Notes: generated from the letters alone by a model not told the origin. Numbered from the stretch's first letter, positions 11,279 through 21,452 are shown. The stretch is 64,000 bases of DNA from Pseudohongiella sp. (GCF_011050365.1 NZ_DRFV01000015.1:186001-250000); one strand, 5' to 3'. A program made the numbers and translations.

Positions 11279-13321
11279 TTACACTTGCAGCAGTTGTTTA
11301 CGCAGAACGGCGACTTCATCTCGCAGGGTGGCAGCCTCTTCAAACTCCAGGTTTCTGGCAAGTTCAAGCATTCTGGCCTCGAGTCGACTGATTTCCTTTG
11401 CCAGAGCCTTGGCGTCTGTCGGTAAATCAGTCTGCGCACCGGTGCCATAGGCCGCTATTTTTTCTGCTACGGAGGCGCCCTTCCGGTTAGACTTGCGTCC
11501 CTTGCCCTCGCCGCCTCCACCATAAGCGCCTTCCATCACGTCCATGACGCTTTTGGTGACGCCAGCGGGTGTAATATTGTTAGCTGTATTGAAGGCGATC
11601 TGTACTTCGCGGCGCCGATCACCTTCATCCATGGCACGCTGCATGGAGCCGGTAATCCGGTCAGCATACAGAATGGCACGGCCACGAATATTTCTTGCCG
11701 CCCGGCCCATGGTCTGAATCAGTGAACGCTCGGAGCGCAGAAATCCCTCTTTATCCGCGTCCAGAATGGCGACCAGTGACACTTCCGGGATATCCAGCCC
11801 TTCACGTAACAGGTTAATGCCTACCAGTACGTCAAAATTACCCAGACGCAGATCGCGAATGATTTCAGAGCGCTCCACGGTATCGATATCCGAGTGCAGG
11901 TACCGTACCCGCACATCATGATCCATCAGGTAGTCGGTCAAATCTTCAGCCATGCGTTTGGTCAGTACCGTCACCAGAACACGCTCCTGCCGTGCCACGA
12001 CGTGTCGTATCTCCGACAGCAGGTCATCAACCTGGGTGCCTGCCGGACGCACTTCGACCGCCGGATCAATCAGGCCGGTTGGCCGCACCACCTGCCGCAC
12101 TGTTTGCCCGGCACGCTCACCTTCATAGGGCCCTGGCGTCGCTGACACAAATATCAACTGAGGCGTCAATGACTCCCACTCCTCAAAGCGCAAAGGCCTG
12201 TTATCAAGCGCAGACGGCAGACGGAAACCGTATTGCACCAGGGTTTCCTTGCGTGAGCGATCGCCTTTATACATCGCGCCGATTTGCGGAATCGATACAT
12301 GCGATTCGTCCACTATCACCAGAGCGTCCGGAGGCAGATAATCAAACAGCGTAGGCGGTGGCTGCCCTGCCTGGCGTCCCGACAGATAGCGCGAGTAATT
12401 TTCGATGCCAGTGCAGTAGCCCAGTTCATTCATCATTTCCAGATCGAACTTGGTTCGCTGCGACAACCGTTGCGCCTCTACCAACTGGTGGTTACTTTCA
12501 AGCTGCAGCACACGTTCATTAAGCTCAACCTTGATATTCTCGAGCGCGTCCAGCACCTTCTCTCTGGGGGTCACATAGTGGGATTTCGGGAATATTGTTA
12601 GACGCGGTACTTTTCGCAACACCTCACCAGTCAGGGGATCGAAGAACGCCAGATTCTCTATCTCGTCATCAAACAACTCTATGCGTACTGCGTATTTTTC
12701 CGAATCGGCCGGATAGACGTCAATAACATCACCCCGGACCCGATAAGTGGCACGTTGCAACTCCATGTCGTTACGCGTGTACTGCATGTCGGCGAGACGA
12801 CGCAGAATATAGCGCTGATCAATCTTGTCACCACGGTCCAGGTGTAAGACCATTTTCAGGTAGGACCCGGGATCACCCAGACCGTAGATCGCAGACACCG
12901 TCGCCACCACAATAACATCGCGCCGTTCAAGCAGGGCTTTGGTAGCAGACAGTCGCATCTGCTCAATATGTTCGTTTATCGAGGAATCTTTCTCAATGTA
13001 CAGATCAGAGGAAGGCACATATGCCTCAGGCTGGTAATAATCGTAGTATGAGACAAAATACTCGACGGCATTGTCGGGGAAGAATTCGGCGAATTCACCG
13101 TAGAGCTGTGCTGCCAGCGTCTTGTTGGGCGCCATGACCAGCGCCGGGCGCTGGGTTTTCTCAATGACATTGGCTATGGTGAAGGTCTTGCCGGAACCGG
13201 TAACGCCCAGCAGGGTTTGCGCCAACAGCCCCTCCTCCAGTCCGCTGACCAGCGTCTCGATCGCAGCAGGCTGATCGCCTGCCGGTTTAAAAGGTGAAGA
13301 CATTCTGAATTGAGTACTCAT
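11279..13321 (-). CDS. uvrB: excinuclease ABC subunit B
   Basis: 680 residues. UvrB is the damage-verifying helicase-like core of nucleotide excision repair: loaded by UvrA, it then recruits UvrC. The Walker A GVTGSGKT is at 39-46, the damage-probing beta-hairpin near [12 protein letters not shown], the DESH Walker B in the middle, helicase motifs near [14 protein letters not shown], and the UvrC-binding coiled-coil domain forms the last 40 residues. A TATACT -10-like box lies just upstream of the start, without a good -35. I found no SOS box. Stand-alone gene. Confidence 0.98.
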   Translation of the reverse strand: MSTQFRMSSPFKPAGDQPAAIETLVSGLEEGLLAQTLLGVTGSGKTFTIANVIEKTQRPALVMAPNKTLAAQLYGEFAEFFPDNAVEYFVSYYDYYQPEAYVPSSDLYIEKDSSINEHIEQMRLSATKALLERRDVIVVATVSAIYGLGDPGSYLKMVLHLDRGDKIDQRYILRRLADMQYTRNDMELQRATYRVRGDVIDVYPADSEKYAVRIELFDDEIENLAFFDPLTGEVLRKVPRLTIFPKSHYVTPREKVLDALENIKVELNERVLQLESNHQLVEAQRLSQRTKFDLEMMNELGYCTGIENYSRYLSGRQAGQPPPTLFDYLPPDALVIVDESHVSIPQIGAMYKGDRSRKETLVQYGFRLPSALDNRPLRFEEWESLTPQLIFVSATPGPYEGERAGQTVRQVVRPTGLIDPAVEVRPAGTQVDDLLSEIRHVVARQERVLVTVLTKRMAEDLTDYLMDHDVRVRYLHSDIDTVERSEIIRDLRLGNFDVLVGINLLREGLDIPEVSLVAILDADKEGFLRSERSLIQTMGRAARNIRGRAILYADRITGSMQRAMDEGDRRREVQIAFNTANNITPAGVTKSVMDVMEGAYGGGGEGKGRKSNRKGASVAEKIAAYGTGAQTDLPTDAKALAKEISRLEARMLELARNLEFEEAATLRDEVAVLRKQLLQV

Positions 13322-13441
13322 GATCGGCAGTATACACGGTTGCCATCCCGGTTAGCGATGAGCTGAATCCACAGCCGGGCCACGCTTGTCGTGACATTGT
13401 GCGAACGGGTCTCAGTACCGCCAAAAGATGACAAAGAAGGG

Positions 13442-13470
13442 TTGACCCCCCTTAAAAATCTCATTAGTAT
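13442..13470 (+). promoter_or_regulatory. sigma-70 promoter of tRNA-Asn
   Basis: TTGACC (13442-13447), 17-nt spacer, TAGTAT (13465-13470), then a GC-rich discriminator (ACGCGTCC) typical of growth-rate and stringently controlled stable-RNA promoters. The tRNA starts about 39 nt later. Confidence 0.8.
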
Positions 13471-13508
13471 ACGCGTCCTGTTGAGGTCACTCAGATGACC
13501 AACACGAT

Positions 13509-13583
13509 TGCCCAATAGCTCAATGGTAGAGTAGGTGACTGTTAATCACTTGGTTCCAGGTTCGAGTCCTGGTTGGGCAGCCA
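13509..13583 (+). tRNA. tRNA-Asn (anticodon GTT)
   Basis: 75-nt cloverleaf with perfect acceptor TGCCCAA/TTGGGCA, anticodon stem GGTGA/TCACT, loop CTGTTAA (GTT), T arm CCAGG-TTCGAGT-CCTGG, discriminator G and encoded CCA. Own promoter and terminator; single-gene unit. Confidence 0.97.
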
Positions 13584-13618
13584 TATCCCCCCCTTCGTTA
13601 TATCCCCACCGCCAACGC

Positions 13619-13648
13619 ATGACACCAGCAAACACTGGCATCATTTTT
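13619..13648 (+). terminator. terminator after tRNA-Asn
   Basis: ATGA-CA-CCAG pairs with CTGG-CA-TCAT around a 6-nt loop, interrupted by a CA/CA internal mismatch and followed by a run of T. It begins 35 nt past the tRNA. Confidence 0.6.
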
Positions 13649-13663
13649 ATCTCCGGTTATAAT
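13635..13663 (+). promoter_or_regulatory. promoter of the cyclophilin lipoprotein gene
   Basis: CTGGCA (13635-13640), 17-nt spacer, perfect TATAAT (13658-13663). The -35 lies inside the right arm of the tRNA terminator. Confidence 0.65.
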
Positions 13664-13738
13664 CAGGCGCTCGGGTCAAACTGACTCGAAACAAAAATGC
13701 CTCGAACCGAAACAAGTAAGACTAAGCGGGATATGATT

Positions 13739-14443
13739 ATGATTTCAAAAAACTACAAACACGTGCTGATGGCCTTGTTGCTTGGCGGCACGCTGGCCCT
13801 GGGGGCCTGCTCCGGCGACACAGAAGCGCCGGCGGAACTTGAGTCAATGGCTGAACAGGCCGCCGAGACTGCAAGTAATGCTGCCGAAACAGTCTCTGAT
13901 GCCGTATCCGACACTGTCGAATCCGTCAGCGATGAGCTCGACGGCAACCCGGTAGTCGTCATGGAAACCAGCGCAGGTACCATCGAGATTGAATTGTGGG
14001 CCGATCGGGCGCCGATCTCGGTCGAAAATTTTCTGCGTTATGTCGATAATAATCTGTACGATAACCTGACCTTCCACCGGGTCATTCCCGGATTCATGAT
14101 TCAGGGCGGTGGTTATGACAGCGATTTTGTCGAAATATCGGGCTATCCCCCGATTACCAACGAAGCTGATCCCTCGCTGGAAAACACCCGTGGCACACTG
14201 GCCATGGCACGCACCAATGTTGTCGACAGCGCAACGAGTCAGTTTTTCATCAACCTGGTGGACAATGATTTTCTTAACCAGACAGGTACCACACCGCAGC
14301 AATTCGGCTACGCTGTCTTTGGCGAAGTGATCAGCGGCATGGACGTTGTTGACGAGATTGCAACGGTAGAAACCGCCAACCGCAACCAGCACCAGAATGT
14401 GCCAGTTGAGCCGGTCATCATTGAGTCTGTGACACGACGCTAA
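13739..14443 (+). CDS. cyclophilin-type peptidyl-prolyl isomerase, lipoprotein
   Basis: About 234 residues. A lipoprotein signal (hydrophobic stretch ending LALGAC) predicts lipid attachment at the Cys and a periplasmic membrane-bound protein. Then comes an acidic, Ala-rich spacer of about 50 residues (repeats of SDAV/ETAS type), probably a tether, and a cyclophilin domain with [13 protein letters not shown] and SQFFINL. It should catalyse proline cis-trans isomerisation on envelope proteins. Earlier in-frame ATGs at 13697 and 13733 exist; 13739 gives the cleanest signal peptide. Stand-alone, convergent with the dehydratase gene; a second cyclophilin gene is at 38132. Confidence 0.9.
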   Translation: MISKNYKHVLMALLLGGTLALGACSGDTEAPAELESMAEQAAETASNAAETVSDAVSDTVESVSDELDGNPVVVMETSAGTIEIELWADRAPISVENFLRYVDNNLYDNLTFHRVIPGFMIQGGGYDSDFVEISGYPPITNEADPSLENTRGTLAMARTNVVDSATSQFFINLVDNDFLNQTGTTPQQFGYAVFGEVISGMDVVDEIATVETANRNQHQNVPVEPVIIESVTRR

Positions 14444-14453
14444 TCAGACCAGC

Positions 14454-14483
14454 CCTCTGCACAGGCTAGCGTTTGTGCAGAGG
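14454..14483. terminator. inverted repeat between convergent genes
   Basis: Perfect 10-bp stem (14454-14463 with 14474-14483) and 10-nt loop, overlapping the last codons of the dehydratase gene. It lacks a T run, so it may act as a weak two-way terminator or mRNA 3'-end protector. Confidence 0.5.
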
Positions 14484-16448
14484 CGTCACGTTTGCCGGGG
14501 CTGCCCGAGTGGGCACAGCGCTGTCTTGTGATGTGGTCGTTTGATCGAGCCACAAAGGATCGTCCGACAAGGTATCCGGCTCGAAACCATCAACTGCCCG
14601 CATCAGAATATAACGGATAGCGCCAAGGTCCATGCTGGTGCAGGCTGCCTGCAGATCCTTCAACATGGGCTCAAGAGTCTTCCATGGCAGATAGTCTTCT
14701 TCCGCCCGCATGATTTTAGGGTGTTCAGTGCCAGTCACTGATTCGCCTATCAGCAGCTCCTCAAACAGTTTTTCACCCGGCCGCAGGCCCGTGTACTCGA
14801 TCGCTATGTCACCGCCGTAGGAATTTTCATCCCGGACGTCATAGCCCATCAGGTGAATCATTTTACGCGCCAGATCCACGATCTTTATCGGATCGTGCAT
14901 ATCAAGAACAAACACGTCGCCACCACTGGCCATGGAACCCGCCTGAATAACAAGTTGCGCGGCCTCCTCAACGGTCATGAAATATCGGGTTACTTCAGGA
15001 TGAGTGACAGTCACCGGCCCGCCTTCGCTGATTTGACGTCGGAACAAGGGCACTACAGAACCTGATGAGCCCAGAACATTGCCAAAACGAACCATACTGA
15101 AACAGGTGCGGCTGCCCTGCGCCACCGTCAGAGCCTGCAGTACCTGTTCGGCAAAGCGTTTGGTGGCACCCATAACATTGGTGGGCCGGACGGCTTTGTC
15201 GGTGGAAATAAGAACAAAGTGCTCAACACCACACTGCTGAGCTGCAAGTGCAGATACGGCAGTGCCAAACACATTGTTATGAACTCCCTCAACGACATTC
15301 TTCTCGACCATCGGCACCTGTTTGTAGGCGGCTACGTGATACACGGTATTCACACTGAACCGGGTCATCACTGCTTCCATGAGGCCGCGGTTACAGACGT
15401 TGCCTAGCAGCGCAATGATCTCGGTTTTAACGGAGCCATCTGTCAACGACAGGGAGTCACGCAACATCTGCAATTCCAGCTCTACGTCATAGAGACCGAA
15501 TTCGAAACTGTCCAGTAACACCAGCCTGGCGGGCCGCAGATTGACAATTTGACGGCACAACTCTGAGCCGATGGAACCCGCCGCGCCGGTCACCAGCACC
15601 GACTTGCCACTGATGCACGCTCCCATCAGGTCCAGATCCGGCGGCACGATATCTCGGCCCAGCAAATCTTCGATATCAATATCCCGGACTTCATCTACAT
15701 GAACCTTGCCCGAGCGCATATCAAACAGCTCCGGCACAGTTTTGACATGCACGGGCAAATGCTCAAGCCGGTTCAGGATTTCCTTGCGCTCGGCGTGGCT
15801 GGCCGAGGGCATGGCAAGCAAAATCTGCCGCACGGAAAAGTTTTTGATCAGCTCTGCCAGTGCCGACGGGCTATAGACACGGATACCATTGACGATGCTG
15901 CCCACGATATGACGGCTGTCGTCCACAAAAGCAACCGGCAGGTATTGATCCCCATTTTGTAACGCGGCAACCAATTGCATACCTGAACTGCCGGCACCGT
16001 AAATAATAACGGGCTCCTTGGGCCGAAAATTCTGAATAAGGCTTTGCAGCGCCAATTTCGCAACAAACCGGCTACCACCGATAAATAGTAACGCCAGCAT
16101 CCAGAAAATGGGTACCACAGCGTTATTCAGCTCTTGGGCAGAGAGCACGAAATAATACACACCACCGAACAGACCGGCAGCGATAGTCACACCCTGCAGC
16201 ACGATAAAACCGGACTGCACGCCCATGTAAAGTAACAGCGCCCGGTATAATCCAATGCGGAAAAACCCAAGCACACTGAGCAGGATCGCCAGACCGGTAG
16301 ACAGTACCATCCTGTCAGCCATGATACCGGCATTGATATCCAGCATATTGAAAGACAGCCAGGCCGCCAATGCCAGCATGAATCCGTCGACCAACATCAG
16401 CAGCGTCTGCTTTACAGTTCGCGATAATGGTATCGTGTATAAATTCAT
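14466..16448 (-). CDS. membrane-bound UDP-sugar 4,6-dehydratase (WbpM/CapD/PglF type)
   Basis: 660 residues. Four N-terminal membrane helices (about 15-130), a Rossmann-like domain with GAGSSG at 151-156, then the long-chain SDR catalytic domain starting VLVTGAAGSIG (to 294). In place of the usual Tyr-x3-Lys it has NVMGATKR, the Met-containing variant known from WbpM/PglF enzymes. These convert UDP-GlcNAc to the 4-keto-6-deoxy sugar that leads to QuiNAc, FucNAc or bacillosamine for O-antigen or protein glycans. It overlaps the transferase gene by 4 nt, a coupled pair like wbpL-wbpM of P. aeruginosa. A C-terminal extension after about 610 is low-complexity. Confidence 0.92.
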   Translation of the reverse strand: MNLYTIPLSRTVKQTLLMLVDGFMLALAAWLSFNMLDINAGIMADRMVLSTGLAILLSVLGFFRIGLYRALLLYMGVQSGFIVLQGVTIAAGLFGGVYYFVLSAQELNNAVVPIFWMLALLFIGGSRFVAKLALQSLIQNFRPKEPVIIYGAGSSGMQLVAALQNGDQYLPVAFVDDSRHIVGSIVNGIRVYSPSALAELIKNFSVRQILLAMPSASHAERKEILNRLEHLPVHVKTVPELFDMRSGKVHVDEVRDIDIEDLLGRDIVPPDLDLMGACISGKSVLVTGAAGSIGSELCRQIVNLRPARLVLLDSFEFGLYDVELELQMLRDSLSLTDGSVKTEIIALLGNVCNRGLMEAVMTRFSVNTVYHVAAYKQVPMVEKNVVEGVHNNVFGTAVSALAAQQCGVEHFVLISTDKAVRPTNVMGATKRFAEQVLQALTVAQGSRTCFSMVRFGNVLGSSGSVVPLFRRQISEGGPVTVTHPEVTRYFMTVEEAAQLVIQAGSMASGGDVFVLDMHDPIKIVDLARKMIHLMGYDVRDENSYGGDIAIEYTGLRPGEKLFEELLIGESVTGTEHPKIMRAEEDYLPWKTLEPMLKDLQAACTSMDLGAIRYILMRAVDGFEPDTLSDDPLWLDQTTTSQDSAVPTRAAPANVTPLHKR

Positions 16449-17536
16449 GCCTGATCCTTTGTCTCGGCGACACCGGTTACACCGGTATCAGTCCCTGCTC
16501 CCAATGCGGCAGCCGCGAGCATTAACGGTACTATACCAGAGAATGCCAGCACCACCCCATATTCAGGGTATACCGTCGCCAGCCAGGCTAGCGGGAACAG
16601 CCAGACCAGATTAACCCCGGTCAGCACGATGGCCACCCGACTGTGACTGGCCAGGCGACGCGCCAGGTGCTGATAGGCATGCGTGCTATGACCCAGGGTC
16701 ACGCTATGACCGGATAACCAGCGGCGCAGTAAGGTGTAGGTAGTATCGGCGATAAAAACACCCATCAACAGCACCCATACCCAGACTGACAGGCTGCCGT
16801 CGTAGTGACTGAGCAGGCCCAGAAGACCCAGAAAAAAACCCAGAAAGGTACTGCCGACATCACCCATGAACAACCGTGCCGGCGGCAGATTCCACAGGAA
16901 AAAGCCAAGCGTTGACAGGAACAGTCCGATACATACCCAGGCCAGCGCGCTTTGTGAGTCAGGCAACAGAAATGCAGCGGCCCCACTGACAAAAAGGCAC
17001 TGCCCCGCCGCCAGCGTATCGATGCCGTCCATAAAATTGTACAGATTGAGTAGCCAGACCAGAGCCAGCATCAGTAGAGCTGACATCAGGACATAGGGCA
17101 GCTCAATAAAACCACTGAAGAAAGGTTCGGGAACGGGCCCCAGCAGCGCCAAAGCAACAAATGCTGCCAGCAACTGTACCGGCAGACGCACCTTGACAGA
17201 GAGTGAGCGAATATCGTCAGCAAAGCCGGTGGCTGCTACCGGCAACGCGCACATCAGCACGCTAAACTGAAACAGCCCAAGGTAACCCTGGCTGACGAGA
17301 ATAAACAGAAAGCTGTAGACACTGACGACGATGGCGATGCCGCCACCGCGAGGTGTTGCCCGTTGGTGCGCGCTGCGCGCCACAGGTATATCGAGCAACC
17401 AATCTGAGCCCCGGCGAACAAGTATCGCACTGACCAGCCAGGACATCAGAAGAACGCCCGGCAATGCCAACCAAACCAACATAGTGATCCCATCATCAAT
17501 CGCCGACTGCCGGAGAACGGCAGCGGCCAAAATCAT
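16445..17536 (-). CDS. undecaprenyl-phosphate glycosyl-1-phosphate transferase (WecA/WbpL, MraY superfamily)
   Basis: 363-residue polytopic membrane protein with about ten or eleven helices. Family motifs are clear: RSAHQRATPRGGG (54-66), FADD (105-108), NFMDGID (167-173), and MGDVGS (224-229), which hold the Mg-nucleotide site. It should move a HexNAc-phosphate from a UDP-sugar onto undecaprenyl phosphate, starting a surface glycan. The pairing with the dehydratase suggests that dehydratase-derived amino sugar (QuiNAc/FucNAc type) could be the first sugar. No polymerase, flippase or further transferases lie nearby. Confidence 0.92.
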   Translation of the reverse strand: MILAAAVLRQSAIDDGITMLVWLALPGVLLMSWLVSAILVRRGSDWLLDIPVARSAHQRATPRGGGIAIVVSVYSFLFILVSQGYLGLFQFSVLMCALPVAATGFADDIRSLSVKVRLPVQLLAAFVALALLGPVPEPFFSGFIELPYVLMSALLMLALVWLLNLYNFMDGIDTLAAGQCLFVSGAAAFLLPDSQSALAWVCIGLFLSTLGFFLWNLPPARLFMGDVGSTFLGFFLGLLGLLSHYDGSLSVWVWVLLMGVFIADTTYTLLRRWLSGHSVTLGHSTHAYQHLARRLASHSRVAIVLTGVNLVWLFPLAWLATVYPEYGVVLAFSGIVPLMLAAAALGAGTDTGVTGVAETKDQA

Positions 17537-17611
17537 ACTCTATCAATGCCGGGTTTTAGGGAGCCCCGGAATCAGGGCTCCCATTCTACCGTATGCTGGT
17601 CGCCCGCGTCG

Positions 17612-17956
17612 TCATTCGGTTTGATCCGACAGCAATATTCGTGGCCGGTTACGCTCAAGGGTTGCCGGGCCAATGCCATTGACCTCCTGCAATTGTTCCA
17701 CGGTTTCAAAGGCACCGTTTGTCTCACGGTATGCAATGATGTCCATTGCCCTGCTCATGCCCACACCATCAAGAGCCAGTGCCAGCGTTTCGGCATCAGC
17801 CGTGTTGATATTAACCCGTTCCTCTACCGTGATCTCGGCCCGTGCCGGCTCTTCCTGGGCGGCATGGGCTGACAACGACAACACGGCAGCACCTGTGGCG
17901 AAACTGAACAGAAAGGTACTGAGACAAACCTTGATAAAACGTTTGCTTGTTTGCAT
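17612..17956 (-). CDS. ComEA-like helix-hairpin-helix DNA-binding protein
   Basis: 114 residues when started at 17956, where AAGGAG lies 7 nt upstream; a longer reading from 18043 lacks such a site. Signal peptide about 1-32 (AHA cleavage), then paired helix-hairpin-helix motifs: VNINTADAETLALALDGVG and LQEVNGIGPATLER. ComEA homologues bind incoming DNA in the periplasm during natural transformation, but this short form is widespread in non-competent bacteria as well. No other com genes are in the window. The same neighbour is found near wbpM in pseudomonads. Confidence 0.88.
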   Translation of the reverse strand: MQTSKRFIKVCLSTFLFSFATGAAVLSLSAHAAQEEPARAEITVEERVNINTADAETLALALDGVGMSRAMDIIAYRETNGAFETVEQLQEVNGIGPATLERNRPRILLSDQTE

Positions 17957-18048
17957 TTGGAAACTCCTTTTCCGGTTTGAACAAAAATTTAGACGCCTTG
18001 CGCTTTCATCATTTATTGACAAGAGCTGATCAGGTTTTAGCACATATT

Positions 18049-18753
18049 CTAGTGCATGCCAGAAATTTCTTGCTGTATCAGGGCCAGTTTCTCGACCGGC
18101 TCCCGGGCCCGCGTGATAGGTCTGCCTATCACCAGGTAGTCGCTGCCCTCAAGTATCGCAGCAGCAGGCGTTACGATACGTTTCTGATCATTTGCGGCGT
18201 CACCCTGAGGTCTGATACCGGGCGTAACCAGCAAGAAGTCCTTACGCAACAACTTCCTCAACTCACCGGCTTCCGCCGCTGAGCAGACAACACCATCCAT
18301 GCCACACTCCTGGGCCAATGATGCCAGCCGCTGCACCTGCTCCAACGGCGTTCGCTGAACGCCCTGGACAGTGAGATCGTCCTGCTCAAGGCTGGTGAGC
18401 AGAGTCACGGCCACCAACAGCGGTTTGTGCTCACAGGTGCTAACGGCATCACGGGCGGCGCGAAGCATCTCGGCGCCACCGGCAGCGTGCAGGGTCAACA
18501 TCCAGACGCCAAGCTCGGCTGCAGCAGCAACCGCCTTGCTGACAGTATTGGGGATATCATGGAACTTAAGGTCCAGAAAAATATCGAATCCCATACCGGA
18601 GATTTGTCGGACCAGTGTCGGCCCGTAGCGGGTAAACAACTCCTTGCCGACCTTGACCCGGCACTGCGCCGGATCCAGCTGCCGCAACAAGGTCATCACG
18701 TCGTGCTCGTTTGCCATATCAAGGGCTATAATAATTTTGTTCTGATCCTGCAC
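18049..18753 (-). CDS. pyrF: orotidine 5'-phosphate decarboxylase
   Basis: 234 residues. Last step of UMP synthesis: decarboxylation of OMP. The catalytic D-x-K-x2-D cluster is D61, K63, D66 in FLDLKFHDIPNT. Other family signatures: LLAVTLLTS, VTPGIRP and YLVIGRPI for phosphate binding. It follows lapA by 63 nt; lapB, which normally lies between these genes, is missing. Confidence 0.97.
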   Translation of the reverse strand: MQDQNKIIIALDMANEHDVMTLLRQLDPAQCRVKVGKELFTRYGPTLVRQISGMGFDIFLDLKFHDIPNTVSKAVAAAAELGVWMLTLHAAGGAEMLRAARDAVSTCEHKPLLVAVTLLTSLEQDDLTVQGVQRTPLEQVQRLASLAQECGMDGVVCSAAEAGELRKLLRKDFLLVTPGIRPQGDAANDQKRIVTPAAAILEGSDYLVIGRPITRAREPVEKLALIQQEISGMH

Positions 18754-18816
18754 GGTGTTCTCTCCATTGGCTATTCAGGTGCCTGTCATACAGGCGTTTC
18801 CAGTTGTTGTTGCGGC

Positions 18817-19107
18817 TCAATCGATTTCGCTGGGCTTGAATTCTGATCGCCTGGCCAATTCTTTCTCCAGCCGTCGAATACGCAACCGCAGTCGCGCACC
18901 CCGAAACAGACCGCCACCGATGACCAGCCCCGTCAGTCCACCCAGGCAGAAAGTGACAATGAGCCAGAACGATAACGGGCGGGCAGCAAATTCGTGGATA
19001 CCAAATGATAACGCCACCGGCGCGGTATTCCACATTGAAAAACCAACACTGAGAATAAATACCAGCAACAATAATAGAAACACCAACCAGTGTGTGAATC
19101 GCTGCAT
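18817..19107 (-). CDS. lapA: lipopolysaccharide assembly protein A domain protein
   Basis: 96-residue inner-membrane protein: helix 1 at about 7-25, helix 2 at about 46-68, then a basic coiled-coil tail (RLRLRIRRLEKELARRSE). LapA partners LapB in setting LPS synthesis through LpxC stability. GGAGG lies 8 nt before the ATG. It follows ihfB but is separated from it by a strong terminator. lapB, usually directly downstream, is not here. Confidence 0.85.
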   Translation of the reverse strand: MQRFTHWLVFLLLLLVFILSVGFSMWNTAPVALSFGIHEFAARPLSFWLIVTFCLGGLTGLVIGGGLFRGARLRLRIRRLEKELARRSEFKPSEID

Positions 19108-19152
19108 GATAGTTGCCTCCGGGGCAATGGTCAGTTTCCTGACTTACAAACA

Positions 19153-19185
19153 AAAACGGCGCCATTCTTTCGAATACGCCGTTTT
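19153..19185 (-). terminator. intrinsic terminator between ihfB and lapA
   Basis: AAAACGGCG pairs with CGCCGTTTT, extended by an inner ATTC-GAAA-GAAT tetraloop stem. On the minus strand it comes 45 nt after the ihfB stop and ends in five T. It should close the cmk-rpsA-ihfB transcript before lapA. Confidence 0.88.
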
Positions 19186-19229
19186 ATATCAGTGCTGACA
19201 ACACACTGCATCACATCATGCATTGCTGA

Positions 19230-19520
19230 TCAATGATCCAGGGTGTTGTTGACACGGTCCCTCAATTCTTTACCTGGCTTGAAATGCGGGACATGTTTGC
19301 CACTTAGCGCGACCGGTGTGCCTGTCTTCGGGTTACGCCCGATTCGAGGCACACGGTAGTGCAGGGAAAAACTGCCAAATCCACGAATTTCAATCCGGCC
19401 GCCTTCTGACAAAGCCTCAGACATATACTCAATGACCGCCTTGACGGCAAACTCGCAATCTTTTGCTGACAACTGCGACTGTTTGGCGGCAATGCGCTCG
19501 ATAAGCTCAGACTTTGTCAT
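19230..19520 (-). CDS. ihfB: integration host factor subunit beta
   Basis: 96 residues. [20 protein letters not shown] start, [16 protein letters not shown] core and [10 protein letters not shown] beta-arm are diagnostic. It forms the IHF heterodimer with IhfA (encoded at 3939-4250) and bends DNA by roughly a U-turn. It follows rpsA by 19 nt, the conserved rpsA-ihfB pair. Confidence 0.97.
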   Translation of the reverse strand: MTKSELIERIAAKQSQLSAKDCEFAVKAVIEYMSEALSEGGRIEIRGFGSFSLHYRVPRIGRNPKTGTPVALSGKHVPHFKPGKELRDRVNNTLDH

Positions 19521-19539
19521 GACGAATTCCTTGAGTTGG

Positions 19540-21216
19540 TTATTTCTTTTCCATTTGCGCTTTGATCAGATCACCAATAGTTGTCGGGCCTGAAGCCGCA
19601 ACGTCCTGGTTTTTATGATCCTGAATCGCAGCTTTCTCGTCATCCATTTCAATGGCCTTAACTGAAACGCCAAGAACGCGATTCTTGCGGTCAACACTGA
19701 CCACCTTAACGTCAATCTGGTCACCTTCTTTCAGCACATTGCGAGCGTCTTCAACCTTGTCGCGGCTGATCTCGGATGCACGCAGCAAGCCTTCAACACC
19801 ATTGCCCAGGTCTACAGTTGCAGACTTGGCTTCAACGGCCATGATGGTCGCTTTCACTATGCTGCCTTTCTCAAACTCACCAACGTAGTTTGCGAAAGGA
19901 TCTTCTGAAAGTTGCTTGATACCGAGGGAAATACGCTCACGCTCGGGATCGACAGACAGAATAACGGTTTCGATTTCGTCGCCTTTCTTATAGGCACGAA
20001 CCGCATCTTCACCCGACTCATCCCATGAAATGTCAGACAGGTGAACCAGACCATCGATGTTGCCATCCAGACCGATAAAGATACCGAAGTCCGTGATGGA
20101 CTTGATGCTGCCGGAAATCTTGTCGCCCTTCTTGAACTGCTCGGCAAAACGATCCCACGGGTTCTGGAAGCACTGCTTGATACCCAGGGAGATACGACGA
20201 CGTTCTTCGTCGATATCCAGGATCATCACTTCGACTTCATCACCCAGCTGCACGATTTTTGACGGGTGAACGTTCTTGTTCGTCCAGTCCATTTCAGAAA
20301 CGTGAACCAGACCTTCGACGCCCTCTTCCAGCTCGGCAAAACAGCCGTAATCAGTCAGATTGGTAACGCGTGCCTTGACCTTGGTTTCTTCCGGGTAACG
20401 GGCCTTGATATCAACCCATGGATCTTCGCCCAGCTGCTTAAGACCGAGAGAAACGCGGTTGCGCTCACGATCGTACTTCAGCACTTTGACTTTGATCTCG
20501 TCGCCAACATTCACGATCTCGCTTGGATGCTTGATTCGCTTCCAGGACATGTCAGTGATGTGCAACAGGCCGTCAACGCCACCCAGATCAACGAATGCAC
20601 CGTAATCAGTCAGGTTCTTGACGATGCCTTTGATGACCAGGCCTTCCTGCAGGCTGGCCAGCAGTTCATCACGCTCTTCCGAGCTGACTGCTTCCAGCAC
20701 TGCACGACGGGAAACCACAACGTTGTTGCGTTTCTGATCGAGCTTGATCAGTTTGAATTCAAGCAGCTGACCTTCCAGGTGTGTGGTGTCGCGAATCGGA
20801 CGAATGTCGACCAGAGAGCCTGGCAGGAACGCACGGATATTGTTGAGGTCGACAGTGAAACCACCTTTGACCTTGCCGTTGATAATACCTTTGACCACTT
20901 CGTTCTTTTCGAAAGCCGCTTCCAGCTCCATCCAGGATTCAGCGCGCTTGGCTTTCTCTCTGGACAATCGGGTCTCACCGAAGCCGTCTTCCACAGCTTC
21001 CAGTGCAACTTTAACAATGTCACCAATAGACAGAGAAAAACTGCCGTTCTCATCCAGGAACTGGCTTTTGGGAATAACGCCCTCGGACTTGAGTCCGGCG
21101 TGAACGGTAACCCAGTCGGAATCGATGTCAGTAACTGTGCCGTTGACAATGGCGCCAGGTGTCATGTCTACATCAATCAGACTTTGTTCAAATAATTCAG
21201 CGAAACTTTCACTCAT
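19540..21216 (-). CDS. rpsA: 30S ribosomal protein S1
   Basis: 558 residues, normal for the six-S1-domain gammaproteobacterial form. Repeated OB-fold signatures are seen (for example [24 protein letters not shown], shown here in part as GAFVDL and GLLHITD, and TDYGCFAEL). S1 brings structured messages to the 30S subunit and often represses its own translation. The 236-nt gap to cmk should hold its own promoter, which I could not pin down. Confidence 0.98.
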   Translation of the reverse strand: MSESFAELFEQSLIDVDMTPGAIVNGTVTDIDSDWVTVHAGLKSEGVIPKSQFLDENGSFSLSIGDIVKVALEAVEDGFGETRLSREKAKRAESWMELEAAFEKNEVVKGIINGKVKGGFTVDLNNIRAFLPGSLVDIRPIRDTTHLEGQLLEFKLIKLDQKRNNVVVSRRAVLEAVSSEERDELLASLQEGLVIKGIVKNLTDYGAFVDLGGVDGLLHITDMSWKRIKHPSEIVNVGDEIKVKVLKYDRERNRVSLGLKQLGEDPWVDIKARYPEETKVKARVTNLTDYGCFAELEEGVEGLVHVSEMDWTNKNVHPSKIVQLGDEVEVMILDIDEERRRISLGIKQCFQNPWDRFAEQFKKGDKISGSIKSITDFGIFIGLDGNIDGLVHLSDISWDESGEDAVRAYKKGDEIETVILSVDPERERISLGIKQLSEDPFANYVGEFEKGSIVKATIMAVEAKSATVDLGNGVEGLLRASEISRDKVEDARNVLKEGDQIDVKVVSVDRKNRVLGVSVKAIEMDDEKAAIQDHKNQDVAASGPTTIGDLIKAQMEKK

Positions 21217-21416
21217 GTTTAATCCTGTAAATTAAATTAGCTGTTCGAAAGTGCCGCGAGACACAGTCTAAAGCTTTAGTTCAACCATACACCAGCATGT
21301 ACGGGCCAATGACAAAAAGCCCGCTGATGGACAATGCTGGCTCCATCATCAGGCCGGGTACTCAGTCTAACTTGTTGCGTTCTAGCTTGGTTCTTGCGTG
21401 GTTCGGTGCTGGCACT

Positions 21417-21434
21417 CCGGCATTAAGTTGCCGG
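21417..21434. other. hairpin after cmk
   Basis: Perfect 6-bp stem CCGGCA/TGCCGG with a 6-nt loop, about 20 nt past the cmk stop, in the cmk-rpsA gap (21217-21452). No T run follows, so it is not a standard terminator. Confidence 0.35.
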
Positions 21435-21452
21435 GCCATGTAACTCTGCCTT

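Noticed and set aside
13322-13345. LexA (SOS) box before uvrB
   Set aside because: The sequence has a TATACT but no CTG-N10-CAG type dyad at a fitting place.
13739-14443. Thought that the spacer of the lipoprotein cyclophilin is a separate domain
   Set aside because: It is low-complexity Ala/Ser/Asp/Glu sequence, better explained as a tether.
20266-21195. 309-codon open frame antisense to rpsA
   Set aside because: Shadow of the codon bias of rpsA; no family features.
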